Shown: positions 13,252-24,215 of the stretch, one piece after another | Layout of the letters: every line of letters starts with the position of its first letter | Numbering within the stretch: the first letter of the stretch is position 1 | NCBI GenBank assembly: GCA_008711295.1 | Contig: VUYV01000062.1 | Coordinates: 2,217,796 to 2,281,795, forward strand | Direction: 5' to 3' | DNA length: 64,000 nt | Source: Anarhynchus alexandrinus | Taxonomy: Eukaryota; Chordata; Aves; Charadriiformes; Charadriidae | Made by a program: the position numbers and the translations under genes | The notes under the pieces: generated by a model | Seen by the model: the letters and a program-made list of their open reading frames with translations, nothing else | Database searches by the model: none | What the model was told of the DNA's origin: nothing

Positions 13252-15528
13252 GTAAGAAAGACACTAGAAGTGCATAGGATCAATCTAGGTAGGTCACTTT
13301 CTGCTTGGTTTTATTTTCTGCTCTCTGTTGTTGTGATCTTCCATTTTGAATGATGTTGAATTATCAGGAAAGAACAACTGCCCTTAAACTAAACCAGCAT
13401 AACGAGTGAAATCAAAATGACAGAAAAGTGTGTGCAGTGTCAGAACAAGAATGCAAATAAGTTCTGGAGTTGTGTTAGTTTGAGGGTCCCAAGATTATCT
13501 TTACATTCTTCTAAATTATTTCCAGAGAGATTTTATAATGCTTTGCTACCACAAATATAGAGAAAAATCCTAACTCCATGGATAACGTTTGACCATAGGC
13601 AACAGGCAAATAAGGCCATTGCCAAAGCAGCAAACTAACAAAGGGCAGTAAAATAACTGTAGTGCAATGACCTGGTTTGCCTGTGCTCGAAGCTTGCCAA
13701 ACCAGAGTTGCTACTGATGCTGTTAATGGAAGAGTCAGCATCTGAGGAGGCTGCAGGTGTCTGTGGTAGCCCTATTCAGCAACAGTTTTCAAACCCATTG
13801 GCACCTGGCTTTACCAGTTTACAGCCTCAGATGCATCCCTTTCTTCACTTTCTCTTTTTCCTTTACAGGAATGACTCAATCCCTTTCTCTGGGACAGCAA
13901 ATCTCAAATTTGTTTATACTAATTTGAGTACTGTCTTCCTAATGTCCCAGGGACTACAGAGAAAGTAGAATTACATCTTTACTCTTTATCTGAGCTATGT
14001 GTGCCTTTGAAATCAATGTTAGCAGTAGAAGTAAAAAGTGAGATTTTAAGACTTAATTTCACTATCATATACAAATATAAAGGTCCATCTGACAACCTCA
14101 GAGGGATTTTTGACTTTCTGCCCTGGTAATACCCTGTACACCATGACTGGACAAAGTGAGGTATTTAACAGTCACAGCAGACAGAAAAGCAAACCCCTGA
14201 GTTTCCACTCCTTCATTTCTATTACTGCTGTTATTATGTACTCACCCACCCAGTAAGCTATTCCCTTACCAGGTTCATGATGATGTAACCACATTGTCTT
14301 CAACTGAGTTATTGATTTATACTCGCATAAGAGAAGAATCAGATCTAATAAATATCTACAAGATGAGAATAAAGACCAATTAGTGCTTGCACAGAAGCTG
14401 TTTGCATTAAAATTAATTCCATCTGCAGTAAATCTAGACAATAGACAGAAATGTCAGTAGAAAACTAAGGATATTTTATTTTGTCTTTTGCTTTCTATTT
14501 ACTTTATTTTATGGATATATGTTTTTTCAATCAGTGCTATTTGTTAAACTTGTCATTAAATGTAAATGGATTAAGCCCAATTCTGCCAGACAATATATGC
14601 CATTCAAGAGCCTTACAATATGAAAGCATCTTTCCCAAGTCTACAGATTTTTGCACAGCAAGGGTTCTTCAATGGTTTCTAAGTATTTATACATATCATC
14701 TCACATCACAGACTTAGCTATCACAAAGAGACAGTGGTACCTTCCACACAAAGGTCATAGGCCACTGTTATTGACATATGCCTTTAATCCTTTGGATGCT
14801 TCAAAAGATGAAGATTAGCAGCAATCCTCAGAACTCACACCCAGGAGATAGCTATTTTTCAAAAAGTTGATATTATTGATGCTTACAAAAGAAGGAGAGT
14901 ATGTAATTTATCTAATAAGTCAGGTCTTGTTTGCCTAGACTCCAGAGTTTTGACAGTTCCCTTGCTGAATTATTTGATGTTGAGTTTCATATAATAAATG
15001 CAAATTTTTCATCAGCTATGCATCTTCTTAGGAGCAACTGGTATTATTGGGTGGATTTTCTTCCTTGGTTTTCTCCAGAGTTTTTCCTCTTAAAGTCTTT
15101 GTTTCCTTTAGAATTCATTATAAATGACATAATTATATGTCTTTTTCTTCCTTGATTGAGAGCATTTCTTACAGATGATGATTTACCACTTGGAAACTAC
15201 AAATAGCATGAATAGATACAATTATTATATTGCAGAATTTCCTTTAAAATCCAGAAATGTAGTTTAGCTGAACTGTTCATAAATTATAAGTAGGCAGGTC
15301 ACATTATTTCCTCTAATCTTCATATGTGACCCTTGATGCAAATTGAATTGTTTCCTCAAACTGGATTTGAAGGTTTTCTCTGGAATGTTGAATAGATTTC
15401 AGACTGGGAAGAGCAGAAATGGACACGAAATGCAAGTAAAAGAAACTAGACGAGATAATTATTTTTATGAGGATTCTTTCAGGCGATCACCATGTTTCAG
15501 TAAGATAGTGTTCCAGCTGAGGTTTAAC
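13252..15528. other. unannotated AT-rich DNA
   Basis: No gene is recognised. A phrase near 14570-14600 (aagcccaattctgccag) hints at another old amniote repeat, but too little is preserved to call it. Confidence 0.55.
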
Positions 15529-15606
15529 TGAGGTACAGAGATTGACCAAAGCCCATTGAATCCACCGAAAAGCTTCCCATTAATTTTGACTAGACTTTGG
15601 CCCAAG
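15529..15606. repeat. ancient amniote interspersed repeat, decayed
   Basis: The order of phrases 'ctgaggtacagagattgacc', 'gcccattgaatc', 'agcttcccattaattttgac' and 'gactttggccc' follows an old amniote repeat seen in turtles, crocodilians and birds, whose consensus, from memory, reads roughly 'cccattgacttcaatgggctttggatcaggcc'. Divergence is high. The family assignment (L3/CR1-like) is uncertain. Confidence 0.4.
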
Positions 15607-16070
15607 CTTAAGAAGAAGATGCATTAACACCACCTTCAGTTTTCTAGTCCCATTTTACATAGAGAGAAGGAAAGGTAAATACAACACCTAAAAGTGTAAA
15701 ACACGGTTGTATGAGGCTAGCAGTATTTTTATAGAGTTATCTGTTATCTTATCATGGGATTTTTTTTTATGGAAATGCTTGGTTGTGTCTTTGTAGGTGG
15801 TTCTCTACAGCTTACAAAGATGAACCAAGAATAACTTTTTTATCCATCATACATAAATGCCATAGTATTTGTTGTTTTGTTTCTGTTCTTATGGAACTGC
15901 CAGAATGCAAATGTTTTCTGCTTTAGAAACACATTTAAAGTAAAAATGTAAACTATTTCTTTTGACAATGGTGTTGCTTAATTAATGAAGCAAAAGCCCA
16001 GGAACACTTTTACACATATGATTGCATGTGTCCATTAGTGTATTAGTTACTGCTCATACATGTACGCATT

Positions 16071-16157
16071 AAGGGCTGCATCAGAATCTGTTTCAGAAAG
16101 TATGGCCTGAAGCCCACTGAAATCAATCTACAATTGCAATGACTTCAATAGAGTCCT
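16071..16157. repeat. ancient amniote interspersed repeat, decayed
   Basis: The phrases 'gctgcatcagaatctg', 'cctgaagcccactgaaatca' and 'tgcaatgacttcaatagagtc' keep the spacing of the 'cccactgaaatcaatgg ... gacttcaatgggagc' core of the same old repeat class as 15529-15606. It lies immediately upstream of the regulatory-like block at 16235-16560, so the repeat may have contributed sequence to it. Confidence 0.45.
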
Positions 16158-16234
16158 GTGTGTACGTGTTTGCAACAGATGGCTGTCCAACAGCCAGTTC
16201 TGAGTATCTGAAACAGGCTCATCCTCTCTTCAAA

Positions 16235-16560
16235 AATGAGGGCCAGGGCATCCATTAAGGGAGTGAGGAGAGGAGGTGAGAGCGCCAGGGGAATTAAAGA
16301 TCAAAGAGCTGCAATTAGGCAATGTTAATGAGGAATACTCTCAAAAGGTTTCCACTTCTGTAAAAAGCCTTCAGTTTATTTTATAAACAGGCCCTATATA
16401 ATGTAGGGCCATCTAACCATTAATTCGAATTGTTTTCAGGCTCCAGTCTTTGCCAGAGAATGTTATAAATTAGGGCTGCTAATATGCTAAGCATACTCCG
16501 AGTGAAATCAAAGTCAAACCTCATATTCACTTTAATCAGGGCAGGGCTTGGCCAGTGCTC
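16235..16560. promoter_or_regulatory. candidate conserved enhancer-like block
   Basis: The block is dense in developmental factor words. AGATCAAAG (16298-16306) is a full TCF/LEF site, and CAATTAGG (about 16312) and TTAATTCG (about 16420) are homeodomain-like. A perfect 10-bp palindrome AATTCGAATT lies at 16422-16431. A hairpin with perfect 7-bp arms GGCCCTA/TAGGGCC and a 7-base loop lies at 16390-16410. No open frame spans it. The look matches conserved non-coding elements of vertebrate gene deserts, but conservation is inferred and not seen. Confidence 0.3.
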
Positions 16561-17437
16561 CAGACTTCTTAATATCCTATTCATACTGTCTAATACAAAG
16601 TCCCATTTCTTTCATCAGATATTTGCAGCTGAAAAAAAAAAAAACCCACACCATGGCATTTTTCTGAGGTGTGTAAAAAAACTTTACGATTTCTTTCATT
16701 GTCTTCAGACTTCAAATAAAATAAAAATAAAGAAATAATAAAAAAAAAAACCCACAACTCAATTACTTCTGATCTCACAACTTGCTGCTCCAGGCTTTGA
16801 TCCTGGAAGTAATGCATGACAACAAAGTTCACTCACATAGAAGAGCTTGCAGTTTATCTAAACAAGATACTATGAAAGTCCCAGTCACTTCTAACTCATC
16901 CCTTCTCCTGGTCATACATTGCTATCCCTTTTCTTCTTCCAGCACTGGCATTTATCTGATCATGTAGATCAACTGACAGAAAATAAACCCTACAAGAAGC
17001 AACAAATATATTTCAACATGATACAGACATGATTCAGATGTGTACCAAATGATAGATGAGTCAGAGAAGCGCTCACTCTGCAGAGATGTATTGCTCCATA
17101 CAAAGAAATAAAAAACCCTGAGAATAAAAGTCTGATTACAGTAAGAATTATGCAAAATCAAGAAGTAAACTTCTACAGCCTATCACCAAACTTAAGCCAA
17201 ATAATCCCAAAGAGTTTAAGAAACAGCTTCACATTGAACTGAACTAATTTGCCTGCTTCTTCTGAGTAGGCCTTCTCAGTCCATATGCCTGCCCTTATTG
17301 TCACTTATCTGAATTTTCTGTGAGTCATTACAACTTTTGAGGCCTCAGAAAACTATACGCTCCTTTGGGTGGGGAATTGCTTTTGCCAGGTTGATGAAAC
17401 AAATTTCAAATAAGCAGCAGGAACATGTGCAGAAGTA
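16561..17437. other. unannotated AT-rich DNA
   Basis: No gene is recognised. A A12 run (about 16631) and an A10 run (about 16741) are each followed by CCCAC, an odd repeated motif pair about 110 bases apart. Confidence 0.5.
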
Positions 17438-17450
17438 CCAGCAGAGGGAC
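17438..17450 (+). promoter_or_regulatory. CTCF-like site
   Basis: CCAGCAGAGGGAC matches the core of the vertebrate CTCF motif, with the CCAGCAGAGGG block intact and one departure in the following GC-rich part. CTCF binds such sites at loop and domain boundaries. Single-motif calls have a high false-positive rate. Confidence 0.3.
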
Positions 17451-18761
17451 AGAGTAGGACCATCTTTCTTCTGCTGTGATGGATTTGTAGACCTGTTCAT
17501 TAGCTCTAGTGTAACTTAACCACCTGGCCTAAATAAAAATGCTATATGCCAAGAAACTAGAACAGAAGTCAAATGTAAGGAGGCCAGTTGTCAACAGTTA
17601 TTAACAGAGTCACTATAATGGAATAGAGTTTCCAAACAAAGCCAAGAATGACGTCCGCATACTTGATGCCAACCAAAGCGTTCCCTCCTGACATGTCCCT
17701 CCTGCCAGTAGGGACAGACTCCTGGCAAACAAAATGGACCAGGAACTGTAAGTGGTGCTCCAAGCTGTAGAACCACATCAACATCTGAACAGACCAGTGA
17801 CAAAGATCCCCTGAATAGGTGATACCATCACAACTGAGGCATAGCTTTTATTGACAGAGACAGTAAGAATTAGAAAGAAGAAAAAAAAATATATCAGAAA
17901 AATTATTCTCAGGGAGGTTGGAAAATAACCTCTAACTGTGAAACCCCTGATTTTCATGTGCATTTTGGTTTTATTACAATCTCCTTAATACATTGCTTAT
18001 ATTTTAATTGGAAAACAAAAGTAAGATACACTGCTTCCTAAAGGTATGAGAAAAGTCATGAACTCTGCATGCGAGAGAAACAATTTTTTGTCTGGCTGAC
18101 CAATACCGGTCACATTATTCTCTTCTGTTCTCCTATGAATCTGCTTCCTGAGTCCTATATCCAGACTAGAAGGGATCTTTATGCTTAAACCACCAAGAAT
18201 CTGCTGGTGCCTTTGACTTCTACAAGTTACATCAACACTAATAGCTGTTTGGTCCTCAGGTACAAGAAATCCCTAATGAATTCTGAAGATCAAACACAGG
18301 ATTAAATAAACACTTTTATCTGAAGTTTTGGCCAAGTTACTTTATCTTTCTAATTTTTTTCCTAAAATATAAAATTATATACTAGCAACACATCTTGTTT
18401 TTAATAAAAATATCCCGCAAAGTTCAAAATAATTTTTTAATCAGAATTTTTTTTAGTTTGCTGAAACATGTTTTTGAAAATCCCTCCTATGAAAAGATGT
18501 TTTAAAATTCAAAATAATTTACAATAATGAACAAAATAGTCTAAAATCTGGAGGATAAATAAACTCTATTGTGAGCCTGCAAAATGGAAACAGCTATGAA
18601 AGTTCAAAATGTTTCACAAAATCATTTTCATGTTTTTCAACCAGCTCTAGTTACACACTTATTACAGTAGAGCAGCTTTTAAAAAGCAGCTGTGTTTTCT
18701 GCCAAGGGGTGACAGCATTTCATTGTGGGGATAATGTGTGTAAACCATCCCTTCATTATAT
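17451..18761. other. unannotated DNA with a local CpG-containing patch
   Basis: No gene is recognised. The stretch 17560-17800 is richer in GC and has CpGs (gacgtccgc, aagcgttcc), with two overlapping minus-strand open frames of about 70 codons. Neither resembles a known protein. It could be an old insertion or a non-coding exon. Confidence 0.45.
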
Positions 18762-18812
18762 AGGGTCTGATCTTGTATTCTTTGTGCATCCTAAGTTCAC
18801 ACTGAAACTATG
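18762..18812. repeat. ancient amniote interspersed repeat, fragment
   Basis: 'agggtctgatcttgtattc', 'tttgtgcatcctaagtt' and 'cacactgaa' in this order resemble the 'gggcctgatcctgcaaac ... tcatgctgagtagtcccactgaa' part of an old amniote repeat. The fragment is short and the call is from memory of the phrase order only. Confidence 0.35.
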
Positions 18813-20514
18813 TGTTAACAATAGTATTATAGCCAAATTCTAATGGGATAATTGTGTCATTATGCCTACCTTAATTTCCCTTGTTTCATTAGGATATAGC
18901 ATTTTACTTTCTGCTATTGAGCCTAAGTCTTCAATAGGAGTTTTGCCATAGAAAGTTGCACAGGTTTTTTTGGGCTTGCTAAGATTTTACGCACCTTGGT
19001 TTGTTTCCCTGCTGAGGCAACTGCACTTTGACAGCAGAGAAACCTTCTCCCTTCTATGCTAGAGGATCTGGGAACTGTTCAAAAGCAAACTAACACTATC
19101 CAAGATAGATCAGAAAATAATCATATCTACTCAAATGGAAACACAAGAAGCCATTCAAGTTCTGGACTATTATCACCCAACCTGGAATTTAGCTGGGATA
19201 CTTGATCAACATAATTACTCTCACAGAGACTGGTTGTCAAAGGTTCTTCTACCACACCGGTCAGTGGACATTTTGCATGGACAGAGAAGCATAAACTCCA
19301 GCATACAATTTTATAAAGGGCAAAGTAATTGCTGCAAACATTTCATTAAAAGTTTCCAAAAATATTATTTTCCTACCTCAAGTGAAATCTTAAAACCTTT
19401 AAGACAAAGATAACACATACATACATCATGAGGGCCTCCATATTCTGATTTTGAGGATGTCTTGCAATGAAAACTTGAAATTATTACAAATTAAGAACCG
19501 AAAAAGTAAGGGCTTCATGAGGGAAGGCAAATAGAAATGCAAATTTTAAAGACCAGAATTTCCATACTTCTTGGTGAAGAGTAAGTCAAACGCATGGCAA
19601 AAAAAAGAAAATGCCCAAATTATTGCTTGCAGAATCAATAATATAAAACATATCTCCATTACGCTCTGATTTAATTGAAACTACATTTCTTTAATCCTTG
19701 CCAGGAAAAAAGAAAGAATATGGCTACAGAACTCATGTGCCTACTTTTTATCTGCATGACCTGCTTCAAGAGCTAAGCCAAGTTTCATTAAAAATTATTG
19801 GTCTCATAACTCCCCCCCCCCTTTTTTTTTGCCTTAAAGAGTCCCATATGGCACGAATATCAAGATAAAATTGTGGCAGTGCAAAGTTTTTCCCACTCTT
19901 ATTTTTAAAAAATACTATAAAGTGACTTTATGGCAAAGTCAAAAACTGTCAACAATAACAAGATCTCACTTGAAAAAAGTATCATGGGCAGTTGTGTAAG
20001 TTTTGAAATAGGGTATTTTTATCTGAAAGATGACACACAACAAGATGTTCTCATGTCTTATGCATTATACTGAACTATACCAGCTCAGTGGAATACTATC
20101 CACTTCTTGCTGGGTGCTTTGCTAACACATATTGTGGTATTAAGGAATTCTTTTGTATTACTGTGGCATCTGCTAAAGATGTCAGATGTGATCACAGCCC
20201 TTGCAAAACAAGTATTTTAACAACCAAAACCTTATGATAGGTTATATTTCAGTGACTTGGAACAACACTGCATTATCAGAGAAAACAGCACAGATGTTGC
20301 TTAATAAACTGTTCAGTTTATGCATTGTATTAACCTCATGAAACATTTATGCAAATCTTGCATTAACAAAAGGTAAAAGAATCATTATAGGTTATGAAGA
20401 AAACAGTGTGACAACCTTTGTTTTTACCTCCGTATTTTATGGGGGCATTTTAACTCTTAGAGGTTTCTGTTTAGGAAGACACGGGGGCATTATAGATTTT
20501 CATCTATTTTGTTT
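18813..20514. other. unannotated AT-rich DNA
   Basis: No gene is recognised. A C10 run followed by T9 lies at 19812-19830; it is a simple homopolymer junction that is likely to be length-polymorphic. Confidence 0.55.
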
Positions 20515-20775
20515 TCAGTTCTGCTATCATTCCTTCCAGCTGATTTCACATTTTATAATGCTAATAGTGGGTGTATGGTTTTGAGTTTCTCTACTGTCAG
20601 CTGGTCAGTAGGTCTGGGGGATATATTTAATGGAATCTGACAGCTGATGGAACTGATCTCATTGAAAGGGGATTTGATATGTGGGATGAATGTGGTGACC
20701 CTCAATTCGCCATATTAATGACCATTATTATTCAAACTCTTGCAGCCAATATAACTCTTTTTCTTGGACACACCA
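20515..20775. promoter_or_regulatory. candidate enhancer-like block with paired TALE/E-box sites
   Basis: CTGTCAGCTG (20594-20603) and CTGACAGCTG (20637-20646) each join a TGACAG word, the MEIS/PREP hexamer, to an overlapping CAGCTG E-box. The two TGACAG words lie on opposite strands about 40 bases apart. Downstream lies an ATTAATGACCATTATTATT stretch with homeodomain-like words (about 20713-20732). No open frame explains this order. It resembles a developmental enhancer, but conservation has not been tested. Confidence 0.28.
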
Positions 20776-21499
20776 GTACATGTGTATAAAAGAAATGACT
20801 TATGGATGAGTTAGTCCGTATACTAGTTTGAGTGTCATTTAGATAGCATGTCAAAACAGATTAGCTATTTTACCCTGAGATAAAATTAAAGGAGAAGCCT
20901 TTGTACTGTGTACACTTGTAAACAAAGCAAACATACAAATGGATAGTTTCAGTGGACCAAGTCAGATACCCGGCAAATACACACATCTTCAACAGGAGGA
21001 AAAAGCGTACTTTACTCTGGATAATATAAAGCCTAGTGGTGAGATACTGTAGCTGCAACCAACAGGTCTCTCTCCTCTGCTATAGGTCACCCAAAGAAGT
21101 TATGGGCACCCTTTGTGTGCAAATGATTTTTAGAAAAAGAGAAGTGTATCAGCCTTACCTTACACAAACAAAAATCTAGGTAACTACATCGACACTGTAG
21201 GAGAACATAACATTCTGCATTGATTTGTGCCAAAATATTTATTGTTTCATTTACTTTTTGCTTATAGAATAGAAGGAGAGATTTGACCTAAAGTTGTGCA
21301 TAACAGGACAAATGACACTATATTCCAAAAAATCCTTAGATTTCTGTCATCTTTTGGCAGAAAGGAAGCGGGTCACAGATGATTTAACAGATGTGTAAAG
21401 GATACAAAAGAAAATACTAGTATGTGAGCAAGAATCACAAGGAACAATTTGTTTTTAAATTACATGGTGCTGCTACTTTTTTTAGGTCACAAATATAAA
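20776..21499. other. unannotated AT-rich DNA
   Basis: No gene, RNA or repeat family is recognised. Confidence 0.6.
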
Positions 21500-22060
21500 A
21501 TCTATTATTGATCTTGAGCATTGCCTCCTGTTTTGAATGTCTTTGAAAGCCAAGGGCACTCTAATGCCATTTAATCAATAACTGCTTTCACATTTTTGAA
21601 GCAAATATGCAATTTGTTTACAGATTTTAATGGCTACTAATGTACATTACCCTTTCTTTTCTATCATGTCTGAGAGGAGGTGATGTTCTACACTGTTTAA
21701 GCTAGGGTGCCTGCTGCACCAGGCAGGACATTCAAAACCTTTGCAGCCTGTTTTATGGCCCTTGTGATGCATGAATAATATAAGCACACTGCATTTATCT
21801 CCTTTCCGGCTTTAACAAGTTCTCCAAAGGGAGAGAAAGCTTTGAAAGGAACCAGATAAAGTGAAGCCACCACAAAAATAAAGCACTGAGACACTCGACC
21901 TACACATATTAAGTATTGCAGCATATGAGGAATGCATCAATAACCTTTAAGTTATTAAGGAAACCATCTGAGAAAGAGGATGTAATTAGATCATAGCAGT
22001 GAGGTTCACATTTGGTTTCCATATTTTTGAGGATTCAGTCAACATTAGAATATCTCAATT
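21500..22060. promoter_or_regulatory. candidate conserved non-coding block
   Basis: The stretch has TTAATCAATA (21571-21580), TTTTATGGC (21751-21759, CDX/posterior-HOX-like) and ATGCATGAATAAT (21767-21779, POU-like), followed by an unusually non-repetitive, mixed-composition sequence. Homopolymers and simple repeats are nearly absent, unlike the flanks. This texture is typical of conserved elements. The call is by appearance only. Confidence 0.25.
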
Positions 22061-23934
22061 ACTGTATGGTTTGAAAGGCTTAACCATATGATGACACTCA
22101 ATTACTCATTCATCTAGCCAAAAATGTTAAAAGTACTTGAAAATTCAGTTCTTTAATCTTTTATGAATTGCCTTTATCTAAACATTGTCACCACATGGGC
22201 AAGGGCACTGTGTATCATGATCAGTTTATGTTTACTTTCTTGTTCATCCTCTATTGATGGAAAGTCTAGCTAGGATTGTTTCTCAAATTTAATATCTACA
22301 CTTTCAGGACAAAATAGAAATTGGAATAAAGGTAGACTTAGAAACACCCAAGGAACATGAACACGATAAAGTTAAAAGTTAGTAAGAGAAAGAGCTTATC
22401 GTGCATGCTAATTTTGTTTGAAAATTCAGACCCTTAATATTCTAACCCACATTTGATTTTCCTATACCTCCTGCAAAGACTCCTCTCACCATCCACAAGC
22501 TAAACTAACATTATGGGTACTCTGTTCTTTATCATTATGTCTTACCTTTGATGAAAATAAAATTATCATCATGAGAATAAAATTAGCATCTAATATTCTG
22601 GAAATAACATCTCACTTCAAGATATATGCATCTGCAATAGGTTCTCTGCAGAAAAATAAAAAGGATGATACCCTATCTTTGAACCCTCAAACTTGTTCAT
22701 AGCCCTGTTTCAAATACCAATTATTAGTTCTAGCCAGTAATAATCAGTGTCCTAGTGTCAGTACTTCATTCCTGATCTTCCCGTTGTTCCTATGCAAGAA
22801 CTATTTCATCTGATCTTTGGTAACTTCTAGCTTTCAAAACTTTCTCCTTATAATTTCGCATCTTTAAGCTACCTATATTGTGCATATTTACATAAGTACA
22901 TCTCTACATTACATACGCAAATACAGAAAAATAAGGCATGCATAAAACACATTAATTTATTTCTTATAATTTTAATAGGACCAAAGTTCTCTGCACATCT
23001 ACTATTACACAGAGAAATTTGGACCAGAAATCAGTGATCATCTTATTTTATTAAGGGAAACTAACACAAAATAAAGCAGGGGAAATTGAAAGAACCATTT
23101 TTAGCTGTTTTTGTTCTACTTCATGTAAAATGAATATAACACTTTGCAGACTTTAGGTCCCTGAATGCTACATAATCCCACATATTGGCTTGCTGAACCT
23201 GAGCCACAGCTGTTCTGATAACAGACCCTTTGAAATCGCTACAACTTTGAATAAAGGCAATGTTTGCAGTAATGATGTTACATGGGTGGTAGATTAATCA
23301 TTGTTACACACGTTTCTCAAGGTTTGTGTTGCTCTTAAATGAGTGTATGTAGTACTCTGAACACGTGAAATTGCACTCCTTTGCCCACGTTGTCAAAATG
23401 ATCAGACTTCAAATGAAATGGGTGAATCCCATCACCTATTAGAAAGGGCAGGATTTTACGTGCCTTAAACATGGTAATATTTATTATTGAACCATGTGAG
23501 AAAAGCTGGATCCAAGACCCTAGTACCACCATTACATGTAAGAATAAAAACTCTACAAGGCAAGATTGTAACTGACAAAACGAAACAGTGTTCACAGCAT
23601 ATAATTTATTAATTTGGATTTGAACATAATCTATTAAAAATGAAAAATTGCTGAGCCTACATAAATCCAACTGTATGACTTGTATCAGAAATTGAGATAT
23701 CCTGAAAGAGAAAAATTCAGCTAAGAGAAAAATAAATATTCTTTTAATCCAAACCACATTCTTTTAATCCAAAACTGAAAATAATAGAGCTCATTTATGT
23801 GCAGCTTGAGGTCAAATTCATTTATATTACAACTGAAATTTTCCCATTGCTGTACTTGATCTCAGTATGAATTTTATAGTGGACTACCAAGTCATTGCAT
23901 CTTTCAACGAGGTCTGTAGGTCTATCCTAATGCT
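22061..23934. other. unannotated AT-rich DNA with a small tandem duplication
   Basis: A 16-base word ATTCTTTTAATCCAAA is repeated at 23738-23753 and 23758-23773 (period 20), a recent local duplication. The minus-strand open frame at 23335-23757 (140 codons, beginning at GTG) is hydrophobic, lacks motifs, and is about as long as the longest frame expected by chance in this much AT-rich DNA. It is not called a gene. Confidence 0.5.
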
Positions 23935-24215
23935 ACTTTCCCATAAGATAGGAAGATCATGGTGCCCGCCTCGTTTTCAAATTAGTTAAACATGCTTGCT
24001 CAGTTCCTAGCTGGGGACTGACTGCACTTTTATGGGAGAAGGTGACAATGCAGTTGGACTCTGCACCTCTGGAATGGCTAGATTTAATGAGCACAGCAAT
24101 GCTGCTGTACTAATTCCCTTCTGCACCGCTCTTAAAGCAGTTAATTGTTCCTTCGTCAATGTTCAGTCTACAATGTTTGCAGACAGCTTTTCACAGAAAC
24201 CTTGAAGTTCAAAAA
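23935..24215. promoter_or_regulatory. candidate conserved non-coding block
   Basis: The stretch contains a TEAD-like GGAATG (24071-24076), homeodomain-like TTAATTG (24141-24147), and a small hairpin with arms ACAGCA/TGCTGT and a 4-base loop (24093-24108). It is non-repetitive and slightly GC-richer than the flanks. No frame is open across it. Confidence 0.22.

Noticed and set aside
23335..23757. 140-codon minus-strand open frame, the longest apart from CR1
   Set aside because: It begins at GTG, is hydrophobic and motif-free, and is about as long as the longest frame expected by chance in six frames of 64 kb of AT-rich DNA.
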